Assembly (NCBI GenBank): GCA_016722465.1
Contig: JADKJC010000002.1
Location: forward strand, 1,192,501 to 1,256,500
DNA: 64,000 bases
Direction: 5' to 3'
Source: Chitinophagaceae bacterium
Lineage (GTDB): Bacteria > Bacteroidota > Bacteroidia > Chitinophagales > Chitinophagaceae
The translations under genes were made by a program, and so were the position numbers. Shown here in pieces: positions 54,600 to 63,351 of the stretch. Each line of letters begins with the position of its first letter. The stretch's first letter is position 1. The notes under the pieces were generated by a model that worked only from the letters and a program-made list of their open reading frames with translations, did no database searches and had not been told where the DNA came from.

Positions 54600-55790
54600 T
54601 TATTGGTTTACTACTTGTTTAATTACTTTTTCAAATCCCTCAGCCGTAAATTTTACAAAATACACCCCTTGTGCAGTTACATTGTTACTAACCGGAACTT
54701 CTACCCTGTTTGCCCCTGCTATCAATATCGTATTTTTCCGGCTAAGGGTTGTGCCATTAACATCAAAAACTGTTACGGAGAGGTTTCTTGCCTCATTACT
54801 ATGTATTTCAAAAATGGCGTTTTGGCCTTTCTGGATAGGTTGAGCCGACAAATTCCTGATCACTACACCAGCATTTTTTAACCTGGTCGTTTTTACTTCA
54901 GAATAGGTGTAACTACCGTCCCTGTCAATCATCTTTAAGCGGTAATAGATCGTACTATTAAAATTCAAAGGACGTTTGTCTGTTAATGAATAAGACCTTG
55001 GGGTAGTGGATGTTCCGCTGGCGGCAATGTTTCCAATCCTGTTCCATGCAACTCCATCCGCACTTGTTTCTATCTCAAAAACTGCAGTATTTATTTCCTG
55101 GAGTGTTTGCCATTGCAGCTTCACCTCTGCATCGTTGACTGTATTTAAACTAAAAGCGCCAAGGGTAAGTGGCAATGCAGTCATCGCAGCATCTAAGGTT
55201 GTTGTATAAATGTAATCCCCTGCTTCTCCACCATCATTATCGCCGGCGTTGCCGGTAATGTAAAACCTGATATTGGCATCATTGGCGCCGGGTGCTGCAG
55301 GAGCTGTCCATTTCAAATTAAGAAAAGTATAGTTGTTTGTATTGGTAGTAGTGGGGCAACTGGCATGGCTTAACTCTAAAGTCTGACCTGCTGCCGTTCC
55401 TTTTACAGTAGCATTTGCATTGGTGCTGCTAAATGTTCCCACTACCTGGTTATTCACTGTGTTCACAGCTTTTATTGCAAAGCCCCATATCTTCCGGTCG
55501 GCTGCCGCATGATTAATTCTAATGCTGAAATTATAAGCCAGCCCCGGGGTATATTTTACAACCGGCAGCCCTGTTACAACCATCCCTCCTCCTGCAGTAT
55601 TCATTGTAAAATCGCCATGACAACTCGTGCAATACCGTACCTGCCCGATGGGTGCTACAGCCTTGGGTGCTCCTGTGTAATTGGTAGGGCAGTTAGGGTT
55701 ACTCAATAAAGAGGCGGTGGTATAACTCATTGTTACAAGGGCCAGTACTACCAGCATCGGTAAATACTTTTTGAAGTGAAGATTTTTCAT
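54600..55790 (-). CDS. T9SS-secreted protein with heme-like CXXCH and anchor-V domain
   Basis: A 396-residue exported protein. The signal peptide lies about 1-27. YCTSCHGD at 53-60 is a CX2CH heme c motif. A choice-of-anchor V (Reeler-like) sandwich follows (about 65-205), then a Fn3-like domain (about 215-310; FEIETSADGVAWNRIG), and the type A T9SS sorting domain (about 320-396; VTVFDVNGTTLSRKN...GVYFVKFTAEGFEKVIKQVV). It would therefore be released or attached at the cell surface, possibly with heme. It is transcribed separately from the downstream operon but is probably functionally linked. Confidence 0.87.
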   Translation of the reverse strand: MKNLHFKKYLPMLVVLALVTMSYTTASLLSNPNCPTNYTGAPKAVAPIGQVRYCTSCHGDFTMNTAGGGMVVTGLPVVKYTPGLAYNFSIRINHAAADRKIWGFAIKAVNTVNNQVVGTFSSTNANATVKGTAAGQTLELSHASCPTTTNTNNYTFLNLKWTAPAAPGANDANIRFYITGNAGDNDGGEAGDYIYTTTLDAAMTALPLTLGAFSLNTVNDAEVKLQWQTLQEINTAVFEIETSADGVAWNRIGNIAASGTSTTPRSYSLTDKRPLNFNSTIYYRLKMIDRDGSYTYSEVKTTRLKNAGVVIRNLSAQPIQKGQNAIFEIHSNEARNLSVTVFDVNGTTLSRKNTILIAGANRVEVPVSNNVTAQGVYFVKFTAEGFEKVIKQVVNQ

Positions 55791-56325
55791 GTGCTTATTT
55801 TTAAATGATGATGGATTTTTTTGCTATTGAAATTGCCGGCAAGGTTTTAAAAGAGCTAAATCAATCAGAATACGTATTGGTGATATTAAGGATACGATTA
55901 TTGGGAGTTGACTGTTTATGCCTTCATAATGGCGGTATATAAAACAAAATTACATTGAGCGATAAAAGGTTCTTCATAATGGATATTATAATTCGATAAA
56001 ACAATACAATTACCTGTATACTGTTGCTTTCGCAAATACAGTTAACATTAATACATACCTGTTCCATGTGGTACTGCTGTAAATCACAATAGCACATAAT
56101 GATACAAATGCCGGCAAAAAGCCATAATTCCTTTTCGGGGAAGATAACTTGAAGAGGTTATTATTCAGGGGTAAACGTAACAGTTAAAATAACTGTTAGT
56201 TGTAAAGTGAATGGTTCACTTTTTTCTTGTGAACATATTAGAAACAAGGATTATGCCAATTTGGGATTTTCTTAACAAGTTATTTTCCGTTTTTGCCTTG
56301 ATGGAGTATAAAGCAACACAATGAA
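55791..56325. other. Gene-free region with two short inverted repeats
   Basis: A 535-bp AT-rich region. AACAGTTA (56179-56186) and TAACTGTT (56190-56197) form a palindrome, possibly an operator. AGTGAA/TTCACT (56206-56220) with a TGG loop is followed by T residues and resembles a weak plus-strand terminator. A 23-codon plus-strand reading at 56253-56324 (MPIWDFLNKLFSVFALMEY...) has no supporting evidence. No RNA gene was recognised. Confidence 0.45.
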
Positions 56326-56949
56326 TCAACTGCCTGTTATGATATAATTTTCAACTGGTATTCGGTTGCTGATACTTTTTGCCAAAGTCATTTCATCGGC
56401 ATATTCCAGCTCGCCGCCAAAGGCAATACCACGGGCAATGGTGGTGATCTTAACCGGAACGTCTTTTAATTTTTTGCTGATGTAATAAACGGTAGTATCA
56501 CCCTGCACATTTGCATTTAGGGCAAAAATGATCTCGGAGATATTTTCCTCTTTGATCCTGTTCACCAACGAATCAATATTGAGTTGCTCCGGGCCAATGC
56601 CATCCAGTGGCGAGATGATGCCGCCAAGCACATGATACAGCCCATTGAACTGTTGTGTACTTTCAATGGCAATTACATCCCTGATATTTTCCACTATACA
56701 AATAATATCCTGTTTACGGGAACGGTTGCTGCAGATATTGCAAACGGGCGTATCGGAAATATTATGACAACGGTTACAAAACTGTATGGCTTCCCTCATG
56801 TGGGCAATGGCGCCGCTGAACTGTTTCACTCCTGCCTGGTCCTGTTTAATTAAATGAAGTACCAGTCGTAAGGCGGTCTTTTTACCAATACCGGGCAGTT
56901 TGGCAAATTCATTTACGGCGTTCTCTAATAATGAGGAGGAAAAAATCAT
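56326..56949 (-). CDS. recR: Recombination protein RecR
   Basis: Partner of RecF/RecO in loading RecA at gaps. The 207-residue length is normal. A helix-hairpin-helix is at the start (AKLPGIGKKTALRLVLHLI). The zinc finger CNRCHNISDTPVCNIC is at about 57-72. The Toprim domain has ICIVENIRDVIAIE and HVLGGIISPLDGIGPE, and the Walker-like end ITTIARGIAFGGELEYADE. It is encoded between a gene-free region and an Ig-like lipoprotein gene. Confidence 0.96.
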   Translation of the reverse strand: MIFSSSLLENAVNEFAKLPGIGKKTALRLVLHLIKQDQAGVKQFSGAIAHMREAIQFCNRCHNISDTPVCNICSNRSRKQDIICIVENIRDVIAIESTQQFNGLYHVLGGIISPLDGIGPEQLNIDSLVNRIKEENISEIIFALNANVQGDTTVYYISKKLKDVPVKITTIARGIAFGGELEYADEMTLAKSISNRIPVENYIITGS

Positions 56950-57067
56950 GGCTAAAGGTAATTGATAATTGAGAATGGATAACGACTGAAAATAAAAAGT
57001 ACATACGATAACAAAAGGATGTTATTTAAAAAGGGGTTTTCAATTATCAACTTTCCATTTTCAATTG

Positions 57068-58471
57068 TTACAGTTCTATATCTCTTTCATTATCCCAGTT
57101 GGCCCTGATGGAAAGTTTTTTGCTTAGGGTGACTGCTTTTTCCGGTTGCAATTTCTTTTTGTAATTGCCCGGATCCCATTTACCGTTATTATTTTCATCG
57201 TAGAGTATCCTTAATTCGTATTCACCCGGTTCAACAAGTTTATCACTCCAGGCAGTACCGGTAACAGGCACTGATCTTACCATTTCCTCTCCCTTAAAAA
57301 ACTGCAGCACAGGGTGTTTGGCAGCATCATATTTTGTAAACCGCAACAGCAATGACCCATAATCAGTTTTACTTTTCGATTTGAACCGGATGGTATCTGT
57401 TTTGGGAAGCTGGCCCCCCGTGGTGTCTGCTACCGCCTCTTTATCAACAATAAGAGCATAGTCAAACTCCTCTGTCCATTTTGCATTCAGGCTGATGATG
57501 CGTTTTGTGCTGTCCAAATAAAAATCCGTGATACCAATCTTTCTAAAAGAAGAATCTGTAAGTTGTATCTTTTTCTCATCCACATTTTTTAGCGGCTTAT
57601 TAAAACTAAGCTCCAGGGGTTTCAGCAGGCTTTGGGGATTCGCAGGGTTTGCTGCAGCAGTAAATTTCAATTTTTTTTCAAGCGCAGGTTTGATGCCGCT
57701 ACCTGATGAAAGCGGTTTCTTTACATCCTTCTCTTCGGCATAAGCATAGAGTATTACCGGTTTTATTGAATCATTAATAATGATCTCGTCATTATTAAAA
57801 GCAAATGTTTCAATGGCTGTATTGTATGTTTTGCCACCATCTCCATCTTTTAATGCATACACTTTATAATTCCCCCCGGAAAGGTTGGTAAAAGTGAAAT
57901 TCCCCTCCCTGTTCAGTTTGGCGATATAATCAGGTTTTCTTTTTTCAACGGCAGAATCCGGCACATTCCTGTACAGCATTGCCATAATGGTGCTGTCTGT
58001 TTTTCCGGACTCTGCCAGTAGCACTTTACCACTCAGCGTAAAAGAATCAATGGTATTTCCGGTAGAAAAAACATAGGTGTAATTTTTATAAGGGTTGCCT
58101 TCATTCAGGTCTTTGATAGCATTGCCGAAATTGATGGCATAGGTGGTATTGGCCAACAGGGTATCCTTTAATTTTACCGTAATTGTTTTCAGCTTGAAAG
58201 AAATATTGGGGTTTACTTTTGGAAACGGAGATACCAGCACATTGTTTTGTATATCCTGCACATCAATGTATTCATTGAACTCAAGTTCTATCTTATTACC
58301 TGTGAAATTGGTGCCTCTTTCGCCTGGTATTGATTTCAGTAATACTGGCGGTATGCTGTCTCTAACACCACCGGTAGGTGACCCTATCTGGGCGCAACCT
58401 GTAATGCCTGTGGCTGTGATATAAATCGTTGCAACAAATAAGAGGCTGAAAAAAAAATATCTACTGTTCAT
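57068..58471 (-). CDS. Ig-like domain lipoprotein
   Basis: A 467-residue lipoprotein from ATG 58471 (MNSRYFFFSLLFVATIYI), with GITGC giving the lipidated Cys near 26. An SbsA-like Ig domain (about 38-135; SIPPVLLKSIPGERGTNFTG, IELEFNEYIDVQDI) is followed by a carboxypeptidase-regulatory-like beta domain (about 150-230), a second Ig-like region (about 270-380) and a C-terminal strand-rich end. The ATG at 58531 lies upstream of the predicted -7 box, so 58471 is preferred. The family is widespread in Bacteroidota; role unknown, perhaps envelope assembly. Confidence 0.85.
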   Translation of the reverse strand: MNSRYFFFSLLFVATIYITATGITGCAQIGSPTGGVRDSIPPVLLKSIPGERGTNFTGNKIELEFNEYIDVQDIQNNVLVSPFPKVNPNISFKLKTITVKLKDTLLANTTYAINFGNAIKDLNEGNPYKNYTYVFSTGNTIDSFTLSGKVLLAESGKTDSTIMAMLYRNVPDSAVEKRKPDYIAKLNREGNFTFTNLSGGNYKVYALKDGDGGKTYNTAIETFAFNNDEIIINDSIKPVILYAYAEEKDVKKPLSSGSGIKPALEKKLKFTAAANPANPQSLLKPLELSFNKPLKNVDEKKIQLTDSSFRKIGITDFYLDSTKRIISLNAKWTEEFDYALIVDKEAVADTTGGQLPKTDTIRFKSKSKTDYGSLLLRFTKYDAAKHPVLQFFKGEEMVRSVPVTGTAWSDKLVEPGEYELRILYDENNNGKWDPGNYKKKLQPEKAVTLSKKLSIRANWDNERDIEL

Positions 58472-58488
58472 CAGGAAGTTTTGCGTTG

Positions 58489-58496
58489 CAAACTTA
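58489..58496 (-). promoter_or_regulatory. -7 box upstream of the Ig-like lipoprotein
   Basis: On the minus strand TAAGTTTG matches TAnnTTTG. It lies 17 bp before ATG 58471 and downstream of the alternative start at 58531, which supports the shorter product. Confidence 0.55.
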
Positions 58497-58540
58497 GCTG
58501 CTTTATTTTGTTTGGTCAGCTGCCTTTTCATAAAGTTATA

Positions 58541-61500
58541 TTAATCCGGTTCTTCTTCACCCAGGTCATGCAACGCCACCGCCAGCTTATTATCTTTTAC
58601 AAAATTGCACCAGTGGCAATCTTCTTTACCGCATCCGGTGTAAAAATCACGGGCCTGTATTTGATCCCACACCTTTTTTATCTGCTGCTTCACCGTTTCA
58701 ATATCTGCCGGGCTGATCACAATTTTTTCTTTGCGGTATTCTTTCTTTTTGTCAGGCTCAATAAAATCAAACTCCGTACTAATCACTTTCCAGTCTTTCT
58801 GCTCATAGTTGTCGATAAGGAGTTTGTAAAAAACCGCCTGCCGCCAGTAATCGCCGCCATTAGGATCTTTTTCGTTGGGGGCCTTTAGTTTTGGCAAAGC
58901 CTTATCAATATCGCCACTCTTATAATCCACCACATTTATTTCCCTGCCGTTAAATTCAAGCTTATCCAGTTTTCCTTTTAGTGGTACCCCGTTTACAGTA
59001 ACTCCACGGATATTTCTTTCCACTGCTACCACTTTGTTCCATGTACTGATGTATTTTTCGTAATACTTGCGAAGTACTTCATCACCATATTCCATTCTTC
59101 TTTCAAATGCTTCCCTGGTAAAATTTTCCCGGTGGCGGTGCATATACCAGTTAAAATCTGCTATCATTTCATCCTTACCTGGAAATGTTTCCTGCTTCCC
59201 ATCCTGCATTTTCCGGAATAATTTTTCCAGTGCATGGTGTACTGCACTGCCAAACTCTAAATTTTCACTCTTGCCGGACGGAATACGGATCAGGTTCTTA
59301 TAATAAAACCCTAAAGGGCAATTGAGGTAAGCACTCAATGCCGTAACATTCATTACAAACTTATCAAGGATAGCGTCTATAAAATCAGCTTCTGCTTTTT
59401 CTATCTCCGGTGCCTGTGCAGCAAAGTGCAGCAGTTCATATTCCATCAATACCCCTGCTGATAAAGAAATTTTATGGATGGGTAATGGGTGCTCCTGCAA
59501 AATTTCTGCAATAAACATGGAAGGTTCCATTTCCTTACCATCGTTTTTAAATTTAGCAAAAGAGATGTTCAGGAATTTTTCTGCTCTTGTTAATGCCACA
59601 TAAAATAGCCTGCGCAATTCTTCTTCATCGGATGATTGCGGCAAAGAGGTAAACATGGTATCAGGAAATTTGTAGCCGCCACCCGGTTTGCGTTTCTTTT
59701 CCCAGGAGCCTGCATTTACCCCTGCAAAAAACACCTGCTCAAACTCAAGCCCCTTGCTGCCATGCGCTGTCAACAGGTTAACGCCCTTATCGCTGCCTGC
59801 CACCTGCACCATTGGCAAAGGCAGACCTTCTTTTTCCATCAGGTCAATAATATCTACCATGCCTTTCAGATCAAGTGCTGGGTTACGGCTGGTTTCCTCC
59901 TTTATAAAATCGAAGAGGGCGGTGAGTAATTGCATCAGGCCGATTTTGTCATCGCTTTGCATGATATAGGGAAGTATGCCTGCATGTTGTATGATGTTTT
60001 CAAACAAAGCCTGCAGGGTGATATTGGACACTTCCCCAATTAGTTTTTCAAGGATGGCGTTTACTTTTTTCAGCCCTTCATGTATGCCGGTATCAAATAA
60101 ATTTTTGGCAGGCGTATTGGCTTTATCGTACAATAATTTCCGGATGGAAGATTGCTGGTCATCATATTTTTTGCTATTGGCTTCCACCGTTAGCCTGGCA
60201 ATTTCAATGGGTGGGATATTATAAAAATCGTAGTGCAGTATTTCAAACAGCATTTCATCGCCACCATAAGGAATGTCATGCTCTGCATTCAAATAACGCA
60301 GCAGCTGGATGATCTTTTTTGCAAAAGGCTGTTCCAGGATATTGATATTTCTTTTGCTGTAAACAGGGATATTTTTCAGTTTGAAATATTGCGCCAGTGC
60401 AGCTCCGTATTTGTTCTCTTTATAGATCACCGCAATTTTTCCTGCCGGAATTCCCTGTTCAATCAATGCTGCCACCTTGTTGGTAATGGCAGCCATTTCA
60501 TCCTTTATGGAGAGGTATTCGATGATGGCTGGCTCAATACCAAGTGTGTTGATATTGCTGTTGGAAGCAATTAAATTTTTGGTGAGGTTCAGATCAGGTC
60601 GTTTTTTTATGAGACGTTCATTGTTCTTCTCAATCAGTGTTTTTGCTATGTCCAGTATGGGCTGTGTGGAGCGGTAATTGTTTTCCAGTACAATAATGAG
60701 CAGGCTTTGGTAATCGTTCATAAAGGTCTCCATATTCTCCACATTGGCGCCCTGGAAACGGTAGATACTCTGGTCATCATCACCCACCACAAATATGTTG
60801 GGCTCCTCCCAGTAACTGATGAGTAATTGCACCAGCCTGTTTTGTGTGCCGCTGGTATCCTGGAACTCATCCACCAGTATGTACTGGAATTTTTCCTGGT
60901 AATTGGCCAACACATTTTTATTCTCTTCAAATACTTTTATCACCCAGTTGATCATGTCATCAAAATCGTAGCGGTTGTTCTTACGCATCAGGTTTTGATA
61001 ATTTTCAAACTCATTTACCGCAGCCCTCAGCTTCTCCATCTTTTCTTTTTCCTCTGCTATCTTATCAGTACGAACATCCCCTTTCTTAAAATCCTTCGTC
61101 GCCCTTTTGGCAATGTATTCCTCTCTTAATGGCAAACTTTCAATGTAAGCATCGATTCGTTCGTTGATGAACGCTGGTTGCCAGCCTTCTCTTTTCATGG
61201 AGGAAAAAAGATTTCGAAGGTTGCTGATCTCAAAATACACATCACCCCGGTATCTTTTCAGCAGGTGATTTTTTGGAAACGAATCAATGAGTTTTTTATA
61301 TAGCTGTATGCTCTCGAGTTCAGAAATAGCATCGAGTGAATTCTTTTCAAACAGGGAAAGGTTATCTTGTATCACATCATTACAAAAAGCATGAAAGGTG
61401 TAGATGTTCACTTTGTAAGCATCAGCGCCAATGAACAGCTGCAGTCGCTTCCGCATGGCGATGGTACCGGCATCTGTATAAGTAAGGCAAACAATATTTT

Positions 61501-61690
61501 CAGGCAGTACATCCGTGTCCAGCAATATCTTCCCAATCCTTGCTGCCAGTATCTGCGTTTTCCCAGTGCCGGGACCAGCAATCACCATCACCGGGCCTTC
61601 AATGGCATCCACCGCTTTTTGCTGTTGGCTGTTTAGTTTTTGATATTCTTCGGAAAACTTTGTTTGTAATTGCTGACGGAATGTTTGCAT
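58541..61690 (-). CDS. UvrD/Rep-type helicase fused to RecB/AddB-like nuclease
   Basis: A 1049-residue DNA repair enzyme. The SF1A helicase covers about 1-700: Walker A GPGTGKT at 39-45, LVDEFQDTSG (Walker B), VVGDDDQSIYRFQGA, and LLTAHGSKGLEFEQVFFAG with the final motif YVALTRAEKF. The C-terminal PD-(D/E)XK nuclease (about 810-1049) has FGSAVHHALEKLF and VVDYKSGD. Four Cys can hold an iron-sulphur cluster: one in YLNCPLGFYY, and CX4CX2C at 1020-1028 (CGKEDCHWC). It combines in one chain what AddA and AddB do in two. It is encoded 69 bp upstream of the lipoprotein gene. Confidence 0.93.
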   Translation of the reverse strand: MQTFRQQLQTKFSEEYQKLNSQQQKAVDAIEGPVMVIAGPGTGKTQILAARIGKILLDTDVLPENIVCLTYTDAGTIAMRKRLQLFIGADAYKVNIYTFHAFCNDVIQDNLSLFEKNSLDAISELESIQLYKKLIDSFPKNHLLKRYRGDVYFEISNLRNLFSSMKREGWQPAFINERIDAYIESLPLREEYIAKRATKDFKKGDVRTDKIAEEKEKMEKLRAAVNEFENYQNLMRKNNRYDFDDMINWVIKVFEENKNVLANYQEKFQYILVDEFQDTSGTQNRLVQLLISYWEEPNIFVVGDDDQSIYRFQGANVENMETFMNDYQSLLIIVLENNYRSTQPILDIAKTLIEKNNERLIKKRPDLNLTKNLIASNSNINTLGIEPAIIEYLSIKDEMAAITNKVAALIEQGIPAGKIAVIYKENKYGAALAQYFKLKNIPVYSKRNINILEQPFAKKIIQLLRYLNAEHDIPYGGDEMLFEILHYDFYNIPPIEIARLTVEANSKKYDDQQSSIRKLLYDKANTPAKNLFDTGIHEGLKKVNAILEKLIGEVSNITLQALFENIIQHAGILPYIMQSDDKIGLMQLLTALFDFIKEETSRNPALDLKGMVDIIDLMEKEGLPLPMVQVAGSDKGVNLLTAHGSKGLEFEQVFFAGVNAGSWEKKRKPGGGYKFPDTMFTSLPQSSDEEELRRLFYVALTRAEKFLNISFAKFKNDGKEMEPSMFIAEILQEHPLPIHKISLSAGVLMEYELLHFAAQAPEIEKAEADFIDAILDKFVMNVTALSAYLNCPLGFYYKNLIRIPSGKSENLEFGSAVHHALEKLFRKMQDGKQETFPGKDEMIADFNWYMHRHRENFTREAFERRMEYGDEVLRKYYEKYISTWNKVVAVERNIRGVTVNGVPLKGKLDKLEFNGREINVVDYKSGDIDKALPKLKAPNEKDPNGGDYWRQAVFYKLLIDNYEQKDWKVISTEFDFIEPDKKKEYRKEKIVISPADIETVKQQIKKVWDQIQARDFYTGCGKEDCHWCNFVKDNKLAVALHDLGEEEPD

Positions 61691-61872
61691 GATGCTATTA
61701 AGAATTAAGACTGGTTGTTCAAAATTGTTGTGTAGTACCTGAGTGATTATTATTTCTTTTTAGTAAAAAAATAACGGAACAGGTTCGCCACTGAAGTTAA
61801 ATAGTATTACTGATGCCGGCTGCAAAGAAAAAACAAAATGACTTGATTATTGTTATGATTGAAAACTAAATA

Positions 61873-62340
61873 ATGAGCAAAGTTTATTCCCTCAAAACAG
61901 TACAGCAAATACCCGTCAATCTTGATACCGCATGGGATTTTTTCAGCACCCCGGCTAACCTTAAAGATATTACACCATCCGGCATGGGTTTCGATATTAT
62001 TTCCAGTCATCATGGCCAAAAAATGTATGCCGGGCAGATCATTGAATACAAAGTGCGGCCTGTATTGGGCATCCCTCTATACTGGATGACGGAGATCACC
62101 CATATGAAAGACAAACAATATTTTGTGGATGAACAGCGCTTTGGGCCTTACAGTATGTGGCATCACCAGCATCATTTTAAAGCCGTGGATGGTGGCGTAG
62201 AGATGACGGATATTGTACATTACAAACTGCCCTTTTGGTGGCTGGGCGATATTGCCAACCGCTTATTTGTACAACAACAATTAAAAAGCATCTTTTATTA
62301 CCGGTTCCAAAAAGTGGAAGAATTGTTCGTAAAAAATTAA
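61873..62340 (+). CDS. SRPBCC family protein
   Basis: A 155-residue cytoplasmic protein with the START/Bet v1-like helix-grip fold. It starts YSLKTVQQIPVNLDTAWDFF, the usual opening, followed by PANLKDITPSGMGFDI, EYKVRPVLGIPLYWMTEI, and the final helix LKSIFYYRFQKVEELF. These proteins bind hydrophobic ligands in an internal cavity; the ligand here cannot be told. It is a lone plus-strand gene with a terminator shared with the convergent TPR gene. Confidence 0.88.
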   Translation: MSKVYSLKTVQQIPVNLDTAWDFFSTPANLKDITPSGMGFDIISSHHGQKMYAGQIIEYKVRPVLGIPLYWMTEITHMKDKQYFVDEQRFGPYSMWHHQHHFKAVDGGVEMTDIVHYKLPFWWLGDIANRLFVQQQLKSIFYYRFQKVEELFVKN

Positions 62341-62439
62341 AAGGGTATTCTATATGTCAAAAAAAAGGGTATTATTTTAGTTGCAATTTAAGCTTATCCC
62401 GCTTTCTATCACTGATTCTTATGACTAACCCCTTGATTT

Positions 62440-62474
62440 AAAAAAAGGATACTCCGCCGGAATATCCTTTTTTT
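62440..62474. terminator. Bidirectional terminator between SRPBCC and TPR genes
   Basis: AAAAAAAGGATA (62440-62451) and TATCCTTTTTTT (62463-62474) form a perfect 12-bp stem around CTCCGCCGGAA. The A and T ends allow termination in both directions. Confidence 0.9.
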
Positions 62475-62493
62475 ATGGTGCGTATTTCATTTT

Positions 62494-63165
62494 TTAACCC
62501 GGCATTTGATTAACCGATTTTTCCATTTGTTTTATCTGGTCTGCTATCTGCGGTGTTGTTGGTTTTAATGCTTTTGCTTTTCTGAAAAATTCTTTCCCTG
62601 CCCTGAATTCCCTTTTCCTGAACATAATGGAACACAGTTGTAAATAAGCAGCAGCTTCATTTTCTTTATCAGGCAATCCGGCACGGATGGCTGCCCGGAT
62701 GTAACTTTCGCCCTGTTTGAACTCATTTTTTTGTAAGGCCAGCATGCCCAACTGCAGTTTGTTGGCGCCTTCCGCCTGTTTCATCTGGTCGCCCATGATG
62801 CCGCCGCCGCCCATCAGCGACTGGCTCTTCTTCAGGTTCACTTCGGCGCTTTCATAATTCTGGTTGGCCATATCAAGATTGCCTTTAACAGTATAATAAA
62901 CTGAACGGATCGGCTTTATCAGCAGGGCGGGAAACCAGATTGAATCCAGTACTTTTTTGGCGCCTTCCATATCACCTTCCTCCATATAGCCCTGTATCAG
63001 CCGCATCGGGCCTATAATAAAATGGCCGAGGATACATATAAGTGCCAGCAAATACAATACAAAGGAAGGCCAGAAACCAGCCTGTACGTTGGTAAAAATT
63101 GCCAGTAACAACAGTACCACCCCTATCCAAAGGCGGTACTTTACAAACATATTCAACCACTTCAT
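62494..63165 (-). CDS. TPR-containing membrane protein
   Basis: A 223-residue protein. Two helices near 10-28 and 30-52 (WIGVVLLLLAIFTNV, FVLYLLALICILGHFII) anchor it in the membrane. The soluble part is built of tetratricopeptide-like helices (YMEEGDMEGAKKVLDSIWF, LDMANQNYESAEVNLKKSQS, ALQKNEFKQGESYIRAAIRA, FRKREFRAGKEFFRKAKALK), a protein-interaction scaffold. No partner is evident from the neighbours. Confidence 0.83.
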   Translation of the reverse strand: MKWLNMFVKYRLWIGVVLLLLAIFTNVQAGFWPSFVLYLLALICILGHFIIGPMRLIQGYMEEGDMEGAKKVLDSIWFPALLIKPIRSVYYTVKGNLDMANQNYESAEVNLKKSQSLMGGGGIMGDQMKQAEGANKLQLGMLALQKNEFKQGESYIRAAIRAGLPDKENEAAAYLQLCSIMFRKREFRAGKEFFRKAKALKPTTPQIADQIKQMEKSVNQMPG

Positions 63166-63351
63166 GATCTTAAAATTTTAGGATGGCAAAGATAGGGAAC
63201 GGGAGGTTATAAGCGATGAGTGATAAGTTATGTTTGCAGAATAGAGAATATCCTTTGTGGAGACAGTTTTTTAATGCAGGCTGGCAAAATCATGAATACC
63301 AGTTACCAGTATATATCCCACTCATACTCTTCACTCATAATTTATAATTCT

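Noticed and set aside
56253..56324. 23-codon plus-strand mini-ORF before recR
   Set aside because: Too short to judge, with no conserved feature; mentioned only as part of the gene-free region.
55791..56325. Small RNA gene in the region before recR
   Set aside because: Only a palindrome and a weak stem-loop are present, with no matching promoter.
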